Assembly (NCBI GenBank): GCA_027451785.1
Contig: DAIDIS010000177.1
Coordinates: 1-13,609 of the forward strand
Length of the DNA: 13,609 nt
Reading direction: 5' to 3'
Source: Acidimicrobiales bacterium
GTDB lineage: Bacteria; Actinomycetota; Acidimicrobiia; Acidimicrobiales; JAKAVM01
Position 1 is the stretch's first letter. Each line of letters starts with the position of its first letter. Below, piece after piece: positions 6,870-13,609 of the stretch. The notes under the pieces are model-generated. The model saw only the letters and a program-made list of their open reading frames with translations, made no database searches and was not told where the DNA came from. The translations under genes and the position numbers were made by a program.

Positions 6870-7288
6870 ATCGACAGAGTCCACCCGCATGGGCCTAGAC
6901 CCCCATATGCCAAGACTGTGGTGGGCCGGAAACCGTAATCGGCATCCCCAGGAAATATTTTCGGAAACCGCTAAAGCTAGCGCCCCCCTCCACCGAGAAT
7001 ATATTTACTAGCGCATATACGAATGTCGCTAGGTTCGCCCCAGAGGCGGAGAGGAGAGTGAGAGTGCGAGGAAACCAATCTTCCAGGACGGACGGAATCC
7101 CTACCCCGAGGGGAATCGTCGGATCTGAAGATTTCCACCCCAAGTCGCCTTAAACTCCCCTAAATAGCCTGGCAGCCGGTCTATGTCGAGCGATGAGGTT
7201 CCCCTGACCTTCCTCCCCACCACGGCCAAGTCGTTCCATAGGCCCCTGCCGGGCGCACCAACTTTACGACTACAGCACCGCTCCGCAT
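6870..7288. other. 419-nt stretch without a supported gene
   Basis: Between the repeat array and the secF-distal hairpin I find no convincing coding region, tRNA or recognisable structured RNA. A minus-strand frame of 82 codons (7143-6895, TTG start) has a hydrophobic middle (FVYALVNIFSV). It lacks a ribosome site, recognisable family and biased third positions. The DNA is locally A/T-richer than the genes (for example AATATATTTACTAGCGC near 7000). A short GC palindrome CCCC-GA-GGGG lies near 7105. The stretch may hold kinase promoter elements or an unrecognised plus-strand transcript ending at the hairpin at 7289-7328. Confidence 0.4.
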
Positions 7289-7328
7289 AACAAAGGCCCA
7301 AGGATTCACTCCCTGGGCCTTTGTTTTT
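7289..7328. terminator. Strong hairpin terminator, best read on the plus strand, 3' of secF
   Basis: AACAAAGGCCCA (7289-7300) pairs perfectly over 12 bp with TGGGCCTTTGTT (7314-7325); two more G-C pairs follow after one mismatch, and the loop is 7 nt. On the plus strand the stem runs into TTTTT (7324-7328). On the minus strand the 3' side reads TTTGTTATG, a weaker U-tract. The hairpin starts 12 nt after the secF stop, so it most likely ends the secDF transcript and acts in both directions. A plus-strand transcript that it would terminate is not identified. Confidence 0.75.
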
Positions 7329-7339
7329 CATCTCTCGGC

Positions 7340-8701
7340 CTAGCGCCTCTTCTTCTTTCTGGGCCTTGGGGCACCGGCGGGTCGCGCCACACCCCCGCCT
7401 TTGCTGGGCTGACGTGCCCCGGCGGCTTTCGCCCCTGTAGCACTTCCACCGGACGCCGGTGCGCTTCCAGCGCCCTCTTCGACTTCGATCCCCTCATCGG
7501 AACCGGAAGCCGTGGCGGCGCCTGCACGTCCCTGCGCAGATCCCGCTCCCTGAGCGGAGGGCTTCAACACTCCTCCGGCCTTTCCGGGCCGTGGTGCTCC
7601 CGCCCTTCCGGCCTTGCCCAACCTTCCTGGAGGCGTTGCGCCCTGCAAAGCAGCAGCGGCCGGCGTGAGGAGGCTGAACTCTTCACCCCTTGCGGCGAGC
7701 TTTTGGCGGATACCGACGTAGCGAGGCTCACGCTCCTTCAGGATCGCAAGCAGCGGTGATGCGATGAAAATGGAGGAGTAAGCACCGCTGAGAAGACCGA
7801 TGAGCAGGGCCAACCCGAAGTACTGGAGCGTGGTCGCACCCAGAACGAATGCTCCGATTACGAGCACCGAAAGGATCGGCATGATGGCAACCAAAGAGGT
7901 GTTGATCGAACGCATCAACACCTGGTTCATGGAAAGGTTCACCGTGTCCGAATAGGTCAACTTGCCGATGGAGGAGAACTTCCCTACGGATTCCTCAACC
8001 CGGTCGAACACAACGACGGTGTCGTAGAGCGAGTACCCAAGAATGGTCAAGACCGCTATGACCGTGTCGGGCGTGACCTGGAACCCGGAAATCGAGTAGA
8101 CCCCAACTGTGATCAGCAAGTCGTGCACCAGCGCTACCAGTGCCGCAACCGCCATTTTCCACTCGAACCTGATCGAGAGATAGATGGCAATAGCAACAAA
8201 AAAGAGAATAAGCGCCCTGATCGCTTTCGACGAGATGTCACTCCCCCAGGTGGGACCTACAAAAGAGACGCTTACCGAATTGGGGGAAATATGGTCGGCC
8301 TTAGCCAAAGCGTTGGTGACGCTATCCCGCTGGGTTGTTTGCGCATCCGAAGATCCTTTCAGAAGTGCGGAAACCGAGATGGTCTTTCCTCCCAGGACCT
8401 CGACACTGGCGTTCTTCACCCCGTTTGCCGCCATTATCGACTTCACCTGGTCGGTTGTGAGGTTGTGAGAGGTCAACTCCCAGCCTGTCCCGCCCTTGAA
8501 GTCAATCGAAAGGTTGAGCCCGCGAAACCCTAGCGAGAACAGCCCGACGATGATCAGGATCAACGAGGCCGAAAACCATATCTTCTTCCTACCGACGAAG
8601 TCGAAGGCTGTGGCTCCCCGGTAGAGCTTCGACCAGACACTTGCGGTTTTCACGATTCTCCCATCCGAAGTTTCCATGGTTGGCTCGATTGTGGTCGTCA
8701 T
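7340..8701 (-). CDS. secF: Protein translocase subunit SecF
   Basis: Membrane partner of SecD; the pair uses the proton gradient to help pull secreted proteins through SecYEG. 453 residues. The start ATG at 8701 overlaps the secD stop (ATGA), implying translational coupling. After the family's N-terminal motif FDFVGRKKIWF (33-43) come TM1 (about 41-58), an extracytoplasmic domain with the LSIDFKGGTGWE signature (64-75), and five further helices (about 160-178, 184-206, 210-236, 267-288, 292-318). Conserved polar residues are D194 (VHDLLITVGVYS), D227 and R234 (GYSLYDTVVVFDRV). Residues about 345-453 form an Ala/Gly/Pro-rich low-complexity tail with an acidic patch (SDEGIEVEEG, 401-410), ending in RPRKKKRR. 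The core is a normal SecF; only the tail is unusual. Confidence 0.97.
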   Translation of the reverse strand: MTTTIEPTMETSDGRIVKTASVWSKLYRGATAFDFVGRKKIWFSASLILIIVGLFSLGFRGLNLSIDFKGGTGWELTSHNLTTDQVKSIMAANGVKNASVEVLGGKTISVSALLKGSSDAQTTQRDSVTNALAKADHISPNSVSVSFVGPTWGSDISSKAIRALILFFVAIAIYLSIRFEWKMAVAALVALVHDLLITVGVYSISGFQVTPDTVIAVLTILGYSLYDTVVVFDRVEESVGKFSSIGKLTYSDTVNLSMNQVLMRSINTSLVAIMPILSVLVIGAFVLGATTLQYFGLALLIGLLSGAYSSIFIASPLLAILKEREPRYVGIRQKLAARGEEFSLLTPAAAALQGATPPGRLGKAGRAGAPRPGKAGGVLKPSAQGAGSAQGRAGAATASGSDEGIEVEEGAGSAPASGGSATGAKAAGARQPSKGGGVARPAGAPRPRKKKRR

Positions 8702-10209
8702 AGCGAGCTACCTACCAACTCGCGCTCCTCTTCGTCTTGAGGCGCAAGGCCCCTGCCCACCCCAATCCAGCGGGCTTCAGTGAACGCCTTCGAGCGGCCC
8801 ATCAGGATAACAATCGGTCTCGTGAAGAAGTAGGTCGTGACAACGTCAAGAATTGTCGAAATGCCGAGGAACAGGGCGAAGCCCCTAACCGGGCCGACGG
8901 TGAGCCAGTACAACAACACGGCGCCGATCAACGAAACGGCGTCCGCAGCCAAGACGGTGCGATACGCACGCTGGAAACCCTTGTCGACGGAAGTCCTGAT
9001 GGTCTTTCCGGAACGTATGTCGTCCTTCAAGCGTTCGAAATAGACGATGTAGGAGTCGACCGTGATACCGATGGAGACGATGATTCCGGTAACACCGGAT
9101 AGATCAAGTGTCAGTCCGTTGTTGGAGTGGCTGAGCACAGAGGTGATGACCCACAAGAGCATTGCAGTCAGGATCAAGCCGCTGAAGACGACGAATCCCA
9201 GTGCTCGGTAGTAAAGGATCGTGTACAAGAGCACCAGCACCAAACCACCGATGCCGGCCAGAAGGCCCGCCTTGAGCGACGACTTGCCGAGGGTCGCCGA
9301 GACCGTCTGGAAGGTCTTTTGCTGAAGTTGCACAGGGAGAGCGCCGAACTTCAGCACCAGGGCAAGGTTGTCTGCTGCCGACTGGCTACTGATGCCCGAA
9401 ATCTGCACACCTTGGCTACCCGAGAAAGGAGTAAACGACTTAGGAGGCGTATTGCCCTGCTGGACGGTCTGAATACCGGGAGCAGATATAACTTGGCAGT
9501 CCAAGGCAATTGCGATCTGCTTCTGGAAAGCAGCCCCGGCCATTGCGTTCCACTTGGCGGTGCCGTTTGAGTCCATGTTGAAAGTGACAACCCACTGTCC
9601 GTTGTTCAGCGCCGGTAGCGGGTCCTTCACGATCGTACCGGTCGCGCCCACGGGGCCGAGGACGTACCGACCGCCGTTCGCTCCCTTGACCGCGTAGATC
9701 ACGTCCTGGTTGGCGGGTGCGTTGACGCACGAGGTCGTTGGCATGGAGGCCAACGCTGCGTCGAAAGGTGGCGACGGGTTGTAAGGGTTCGCCTGCTCCG
9801 TCGACGAACAGCTTGGTGGACCAACCTGCGGCGCCACGCCCTTCTTGGGAGCTTGATAAGGGTTCGTGTAGCAAAGGACAGGCCGGAACTCGAGCTGCGC
9901 TGTCTCGCCGATCACTGAGAGCACTTTCCTGGCGTCCTTCAGTCCCGGCATCTGGACCACGATGTCGCTGCCTTGTATCCCGATGCTCGGGCTGGATACT
10001 CCGTACGCGTTCACCCTGTCGTTCAAGATGTTGATTGTCTCGTTCAAGGTGCTCTTGGAGACGGCACGCGCCGGGTGGAGGACGACCGATGCACCGCCTG
10101 CCAGGTCCAGCCCCAAATGTGGGGTCCAGCCCGCAGAGACCACGGCTGCAAAGGCAGCCACGGTTATACCAACAATGCCCAAAAGGGACGTCCACAGGGA
10201 ACGTCTCAT
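8698..10209 (-). CDS. secD: Protein translocase subunit SecD
   Basis: Works with SecF in a proton-driven step of Sec-dependent protein export across the cytoplasmic membrane. 503 residues from ATG at 10209, with an excellent ribosome site (GAGGAGGG, 6 nt spacing). TM1 spans about 8-26, then the signature HLGLDLAGGAS (31-41). The large extracytoplasmic region (about 42-305) includes the P1 base, an insert rich in Pro, Asn and Cys (113-165), and the head. Five C-terminal helices follow (about 313-334, 337-358, 370-390, 418-437, 441-465). The conserved acidic/proton-path motif is GITVDSYIVYFERLKDD with D385, E392 and R393. No yajC gene is adjacent, unlike many genomes; it may lie elsewhere. Confidence 0.97.
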   Translation of the reverse strand: MRRSLWTSLLGIVGITVAAFAAVVSAGWTPHLGLDLAGGASVVLHPARAVSKSTLNETINILNDRVNAYGVSSPSIGIQGSDIVVQMPGLKDARKVLSVIGETAQLEFRPVLCYTNPYQAPKKGVAPQVGPPSCSSTEQANPYNPSPPFDAALASMPTTSCVNAPANQDVIYAVKGANGGRYVLGPVGATGTIVKDPLPALNNGQWVVTFNMDSNGTAKWNAMAGAAFQKQIAIALDCQVISAPGIQTVQQGNTPPKSFTPFSGSQGVQISGISSQSAADNLALVLKFGALPVQLQQKTFQTVSATLGKSSLKAGLLAGIGGLVLVLLYTILYYRALGFVVFSGLILTAMLLWVITSVLSHSNNGLTLDLSGVTGIIVSIGITVDSYIVYFERLKDDIRSGKTIRTSVDKGFQRAYRTVLAADAVSLIGAVLLYWLTVGPVRGFALFLGISTILDVVTTYFFTRPIVILMGRSKAFTEARWIGVGRGLAPQDEEERELVGSSL

Positions 10210-10269
10210 AGGGTCCCTCCTCGTAATCTAATTAGAAAGCTCATCCGGCCTGCGCGAAAAGCAAGGAGC

Positions 10270-10297
10270 AGTCTAGGCCGACCCCGGCCAGGCGCAA
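10270..10297 (-). promoter_or_regulatory. Candidate secDF promoter
   Basis: The minus strand has TTGCGC (10297-10292), a 16-nt spacer and TAGACT (10275-10270), a good TANNNT -10 box as used in actinobacteria. It lies about 60 nt before the secD start. A second -10-like TATATT lies about 50 nt further upstream with no matching -35. Placement is tentative. Confidence 0.4.
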
Positions 10298-10381
10298 CAG
10301 TGCCACCTTGACCGAACTACACAATATACGCGTCTACGGGCACTTTCTCGCTCGCCCCCAGGTTGAGCGACTCGCCTACGT

Positions 10382-10414
10382 AACCAAGACCCGGAACTGG
10401 TCCGGGCCTTGGTT
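10382..10414 (-). terminator. Hairpin terminator after serC
   Basis: AACCAAG-A-CCCGGA (10382-10395) pairs with TCCGGG-C-CTTGGTT (10401-10414). That gives 13 base pairs with a single A-C mismatch and a 5-nt loop, starting 8 nt beyond the serC stop. On the minus strand there is no T-run beyond the stem. It is therefore an 'I-shaped' type common in high-GC actinobacteria rather than a classical U-tract terminator. It marks the end of the ilv-serC operon. Confidence 0.65.
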
Positions 10415-10422
10415 CTCGATTC

Positions 10423-11565
10423 CTAGAGCTTGCTCACCACGTAGTCGATGCAGCCGGTCAGCGCCTCAACGTCGGAAGGCTCAACAGCCGGGAACATGGC
10501 AATACGCAGCTGGTTCCGGCCAAGCTTGCGGTAGGGCTCGGTGTCCACGATCCCATTTGCCCTGAGCACTTTGGCAACCACAGCAGCGTCGACCGAGTCG
10601 TCGAAGTCGATGGTGCCTACCACCGGGCTACGATCTGCCGGGTCGGCCACGAAAGGCGTGGCGAATTCCGACTTGTCCGCCCAGCCGTAGAGGTTGGCTG
10701 CCGAAGTATCACACCTTGACGCCGACCACTCCAAGCCTCCGTTGGAGTTGATCCACTCAACTTGGTTGGCGAGAAGCATGATGGTCGCAAGTGCCGGCGT
10801 GTTATAGGTCTGGTTAAGGCGGGAGTTGTCGATGGCGACCGAAAGGTTCAAAAACTCAGGTACCCACCGACCGTCGCTCGCACTCTTGGACAGACGAACG
10901 CCGCGCTCGATGGCGGCGGGCGACATGAATGCAAGCCAGAGCCCACCGTCGGAGGCTAGGCACTTCTGCGGTGCGAAGTAGTAAATGTCCGTCTCACCAA
11001 GGTCGACTCTTATACCTCCGGCCGCCGACGTTGCGTCAACTGCCACCAAGCCGGACGATCCCTCCGGGCGTGCGATCGGAGCCGCAACGCCGGTGGAAGT
11101 CTCGTTGTGCGTCAGTCCATACAGGTCAACAGACGGGTCGGACACGGCAACCGGCCTCGTCCCTGGGTCGGACTTTATGACCTGCGGATCGGATAGGAAC
11201 GGTGCCGCTGAAACCGAGGATGCAAACTTCGACGAGAATTCACCGAAGACGAGGTGCTGGCTGTGGCTTTCGACCAAACAGCACGTCGCTATCTCCCAGA
11301 AAGCGGTGGTGCCACCGTTGCCGAGCACAACCTCGTAACCTTCCGGAGCTCCGAACATCTGGGAGAGGCCGTCACGCACTCGCCCAACCATGTTCTTCAC
11401 TGTGGGCTGGCGGTGGCTCGTGCCCATGTAGGTCGAGGAGACCTCTCCAAGGGCTTCTATGGCCTCCTTGCGGATCTTCGATGGGCCGCACCCGAAGCGC
11501 CCATCCGAAGACAGCATCTCTACGGGAATCTGGATGTTGGGGACTTGCTTGTCGCCCTCTGCCAT
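10423..11565 (-). CDS. serC: Phosphoserine aminotransferase (actinobacterial type)
   Basis: Converts 3-phosphohydroxypyruvate and glutamate to 3-phosphoserine, the step after SerA; PLP enzyme, cytoplasmic. 380 residues from ATG at 11565. This start has GGGAGG 9 nt upstream overlapping the ilvC stop, and it gives the family-like opening before DGRFGCGPSKIR (21-32). An upstream in-frame start at 11619 would run into ilvC. Motifs are STYMGTSHRQPTVKNMV (44-60), NGGTTAFWE (83-91), THNETSTG (152-159), DATSAAGG (177-184) and the PLP lysine K201 in YYFAPQKCLASDGG. It follows ilvC by 5 nt, so a serine gene is the last member of a branched-chain amino acid operon. Identification as the actinobacterial subgroup is from the overall motif pattern, not a search. 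Confidence 0.93.
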   Translation of the reverse strand: MAEGDKQVPNIQIPVEMLSSDGRFGCGPSKIRKEAIEALGEVSSTYMGTSHRQPTVKNMVGRVRDGLSQMFGAPEGYEVVLGNGGTTAFWEIATCCLVESHSQHLVFGEFSSKFASSVSAAPFLSDPQVIKSDPGTRPVAVSDPSVDLYGLTHNETSTGVAAPIARPEGSSGLVAVDATSAAGGIRVDLGETDIYYFAPQKCLASDGGLWLAFMSPAAIERGVRLSKSASDGRWVPEFLNLSVAIDNSRLNQTYNTPALATIMLLANQVEWINSNGGLEWSASRCDTSAANLYGWADKSEFATPFVADPADRSPVVGTIDFDDSVDAAVVAKVLRANGIVDTEPYRKLGRNQLRIAMFPAVEPSDVEALTGCIDYVVSKL

Positions 11566-11570
11566 ATTTT

Positions 11571-12596
11571 CTAGCCTCCCGATACGTCTTGGATCTTGGC
11601 GCGCCCCTGGGAAATCCAAGGCATCATCGACCGGAGCTGCTCACCGACCCTTTCGATCTGATGCTCAGCACCCTTGGCCTTCATCGCCAGGTAATTTGGC
11701 CTGCCGTTGTTGTTCTCGGCAACCCACTCGTTGGCGAAAGTACCGTCTTGGATCTCGGTGAGAATCTCCTTCATCCGAGCCTTGACCGATGCGTCGATCA
11801 CCCTGGGGCCACGGGTCAGGTCACCGTACTCTGCTGTATCCGAGATGGAAAAGCGCATGCCGGTAATCCCCTGCTCGTACATGAGGTCGACGATGAGCTT
11901 CACCTCGTGCAGGCACTCGAAATAGGCAAGCTCCGGCTGGTACCCGGCCTCGACCAGGGTCTCGAACCCAGCGGTCACCAATGAGGTGAGACCACCGCAG
12001 AGAACTACCTGCTCTCCAAAAAGGTCAGTTTCAGTCTCCTCGGCAAAGGAAGTTTCCAGAACACCGGCCTTAGTTGCCCCGATCCCGTATGCATACGAGA
12101 TGGCGAGGTCCTTCGCCTTGCCTGTGGCATCCTGCTCGATTGCGATGAGGGCAGGCACGCCGCCACCTTCTTCGTAGGCACGGCGAACCAGGTGCCCCGG
12201 ACCCTTGGGAGCAACCATGATGACGTCCAGGTCGGCGGAAGGCTTGATAAGCCCGAAGCGGATATTGAACCCGTGGGCGAACAGCACGGCGTTACCGGCG
12301 GTCAGGTTCGGTGCAATCTCCGCCTCGTAAATAGCCTTTTGCTCAGTGTCCGGAAGCAGGATCATCACCACGTCGGCCTCGGCTGAAGCCTGCGCAATGG
12401 ATGTCACCTTTAGTCCTGCATCCTGAGCCTTGGCCACTGACTTGGAGCCTTCCCGCAAGCCAACGACCACCTCGACACCGGAGTCCCTTAGGTTCAGCGC
12501 ATGTGCATGGCCCTGTGACCCATAGCCCAGGATGGCAACCTTCTTGCCGCTGATGAGCGTGGGGTCGGCGTTCTTGTCGTAATACATCTGCGCCAT
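11571..12596 (-). CDS. ilvC: Ketol-acid reductoisomerase (NADP+), class I
   Basis: Isomerises and reduces 2-acetolactate or 2-aceto-2-hydroxybutyrate to the dihydroxy-acids of valine/leucine and isoleucine synthesis, with Mg2+ and NADPH. 341 residues, the short class I length. The cofactor fold carries GYGSQGHAHALNLRDSG (24-40). The following loop GLREGSKS (46-53) has R48, S51 and S53, as expected for NADPH. The catalytic/metal residues are H108 (AHGFNI), K131 (PKGPGH), D191 and E195 (TDLFGEQ), E227 and E231 (FECLHEVK), and S252. ATG at 12596 lies 2 nt after the ilvN stop with GGAAAGG upstream, so translation is probably coupled. It is third in an ilvB-ilvN-ilvC-serC operon. Confidence 0.97.
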   Translation of the reverse strand: MAQMYYDKNADPTLISGKKVAILGYGSQGHAHALNLRDSGVEVVVGLREGSKSVAKAQDAGLKVTSIAQASAEADVVMILLPDTEQKAIYEAEIAPNLTAGNAVLFAHGFNIRFGLIKPSADLDVIMVAPKGPGHLVRRAYEEGGGVPALIAIEQDATGKAKDLAISYAYGIGATKAGVLETSFAEETETDLFGEQVVLCGGLTSLVTAGFETLVEAGYQPELAYFECLHEVKLIVDLMYEQGITGMRFSISDTAEYGDLTRGPRVIDASVKARMKEILTEIQDGTFANEWVAENNNGRPNYLAMKAKGAEHQIERVGEQLRSMMPWISQGRAKIQDVSGG

Positions 12597-12598
12597 AT

Positions 12599-13129
12599 TT
12601 ATCCAACCTTTCCGGCGACGCTTCTCAGGCGTGGGGCCTGTGCCTCCAGCTTCGGGAGTGCGACCCTGCCTGTGCGTTGAACTTCAACGATCCCATAGGT
12701 TCGCATTAGAGCCTCGAAGTCGTCCAACCTGGACGGAGAATCGGCGAGCATGATGGTCATTAGCTCCGTTCCTACGTCGACGATCTTCCCCTCGAAAACC
12801 GTTACAAGCTCGATAACCTGGCTCCGCTCCTGGGCTGCCGTACGCACGGTAATGAGCGCCAGCTCTCGCTCCACGGCTTCGCTGGGACTGAGTTCTGTGA
12901 TCTTCACCACGTTCACAAGTTTGAAAAGTTGCTTGGTGATCTGCTCCAAGGGTGCGGAGGCAACATCCACCACGATCGTGATCCGGGAAAACCGCTCGTC
13001 CTCTGTTGGAGCAACAGCCAACGAGAAGATGTTGTAGCCGCGTCGCGAGAATAGGTTGGCAACCCTGGCCAAGACCCCGGCCTTATTCTCCACAAGTACG
13101 GACAGGACATGGTGCTTGGGCTTTGCCAT
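12599..13129 (-). CDS. ilvN: Acetohydroxyacid synthase small (regulatory) subunit
   Basis: Activates the large subunit and gives it valine feedback sensitivity. 176 residues from ATG at 13129 (MAKPKHHVLSVLVENKAGVL), preceded by GGGAGG 9 nt upstream inside ilvB. The frame is open further upstream, but that part overlaps ilvB and is not conserved-looking. Residues about 5-78 are the ACT domain (VLSVLVENKAGVLARVANLF, RRGYNIFSLAVAPTED). The C-terminal dimerisation domain is at about 88-160 (ELALITVRTAAQERSQVIEL). The length is normal. The start overlaps the ilvB stop as TGATG, so expression of the two subunits is coupled. Confidence 0.95.
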   Translation of the reverse strand: MAKPKHHVLSVLVENKAGVLARVANLFSRRGYNIFSLAVAPTEDERFSRITIVVDVASAPLEQITKQLFKLVNVVKITELSPSEAVERELALITVRTAAQERSQVIELVTVFEGKIVDVGTELMTIMLADSPSRLDDFEALMRTYGIVEVQRTGRVALPKLEAQAPRLRSVAGKVG

Positions 13130-13609
13130 CACTGGTTGCCTCCCTTTCCGGCCAAGCCACTTGCTGCGGCATTTCCTGATTTTGCTGCGTGCGCTTCTAT
13201 GACCGGCCCGACGATGATGTCGTCGTTCGACGCTCCGGCGGCAACCATCGGGAAGACCTTCTCCTTGGCGTCGATCCGGAAGTCGATGACAACAGGCCTG
13301 TCGTCGATCGAGTTCGCCTTCTCGATTGCCGGAATGACCTCTTCGGGCGACTCCACCCTCAAGCCAACACAGCCCATGGCCTCGGCCCACTTCACATAGT
13401 CGGGCAGGTCAGGCGACAGATAGACCTCCGAGTAGCGCTCTTCGTAGAACATCTCCTGCCACTGGCGGACCATGCCCAGGTAGGCGTTGTTCAAAATGGC
13501 GATCTTGACCGGAATCCTCTCGGTGGTTGCCGTGACGAGTTCCTGGGCGGTCATCTGGAAGCAGCCGTCGCCGTCGACGGCCCACACCGTGCGGTCCGGG
13601 CGGCCCACC
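13129..13609 (-). CDS. ilvB: Acetohydroxyacid synthase large subunit (3' part only)
   Basis: Catalytic subunit that makes acetolactate and acetohydroxybutyrate from pyruvate, using thiamine diphosphate. Only the last 159 residues are inside the window; the start lies beyond the right edge. The visible part is the C-terminal TPP-binding domain. It includes the GDGCFQM motif with the paired ILNN about 26 residues on (the GDG...NN thiamine-diphosphate/Mg2+ signature), then YLGMVRQWQEMFYEERYS, typical of the acetohydroxyacid synthase large subunit. The last 22 or so residues (AHAAKSGNAAASGLAGKGGNQ) are a low-complexity tail. The stop TGA at 13131-13129 overlaps the ilvN ATG. The related glyoxylate carboligase or pyruvate oxidase is unlikely given the adjacent ilvN. 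Confidence 0.95.
   Translation of the reverse strand, partial: VGRPDRTVWAVDGDGCFQMTAQELVTATTERIPVKIAILNNAYLGMVRQWQEMFYEERYSEVYLSPDLPDYVKWAEAMGCVGLRVESPEEVIPAIEKANSIDDRPVVIDFRIDAKEKVFPMVAAGASNDDIIVGPVIEAHAAKSGNAAASGLAGKGGNQ

Noticed and set aside
6802..7011. 69-codon plus-strand frame from a TTG over the TGGCCGAT array (repeated GYWPI)
   Set aside because: Its repetitive peptide is just the DNA repeat translated; no ribosome site or family.
6895..7143. 82-codon minus-strand frame with a hydrophobic middle
   Set aside because: TTG start without ribosome site, unbiased codons, no recognisable family; could be a gene remnant but not supportable.
6870..7288. Signal recognition particle RNA, RNase P RNA or tRNA
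   Set aside because: None of the conserved cores of these RNAs could be found on either strand.
7101..7331. 76-codon minus-strand frame starting inside the terminator hairpin
   Set aside because: Start lies in the terminator stem and the product looks like random translation.

Overview
Organism: this is chromosomal DNA of a moderately high-GC bacterium, most likely an actinobacterium and possibly Acidimicrobiia-like. The basis is the SerC subtype, separate SecD and SecF with an Ala/Gly/Pro-rich basic SecF tail, a NarL-type sensor/regulator pair, and -10-like boxes of the TANNNT kind sitting very close to start codons. The taxon is an inference. I see no mobile element, CRISPR array, tRNA or rRNA. 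Layout, from right to left along the minus strand: ilvB (3' end only), ilvN, ilvC and serC form a tight operon (13609 to 10423; junctions of TGATG overlap, 2 nt and 5 nt) closed by a long hairpin. After a 213-nt gap come secD and secF (10209 to 7340; ATGA overlap), followed by a strong hairpin with its better U-tract on the plus strand. Next is about 540 nt without a convincing gene, containing a four-copy TGGCCGAT array next to the start of a membrane PAS histidine kinase gene (6797 to 5316, minus). Its probable partner, a NarL/LuxR-type response regulator (4554 to 5267, plus), runs tail-to-tail toward it. Divergent from the regulator is an aspartate-type aminotransferase (4407 to 3190), followed by serA (3134 to 1569). 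A 358-nt leader region then precedes leuA (1210 off the left end). How the genes fit together: the metabolic genes cover branched-chain amino acid synthesis (acetohydroxyacid synthase large and small subunits, ketol-acid reductoisomerase, 2-isopropylmalate synthase), serine synthesis (phosphoglycerate dehydrogenase and phosphoserine aminotransferase) and amino-donor transamination. SecDF is the membrane-embedded, proton-driven accessory of the Sec translocase. The two-component pair has no visible stimulus. Most notable observation: upstream of leuA there is an unannotated 13-codon reading frame, MQKARFSAILLLT, with Ile-Leu-Leu-Leu codons just before its stop. It is followed within 1 nt by a perfect 9-bp hairpin and then by an intrinsic terminator with six T. 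This looks like a leucine-responsive attenuator. A 24-nt-footprint terminator alone could also just end serA, so the leader is a hypothesis, though a well-supported one. An inverted repeat overlaps the putative leader promoter.
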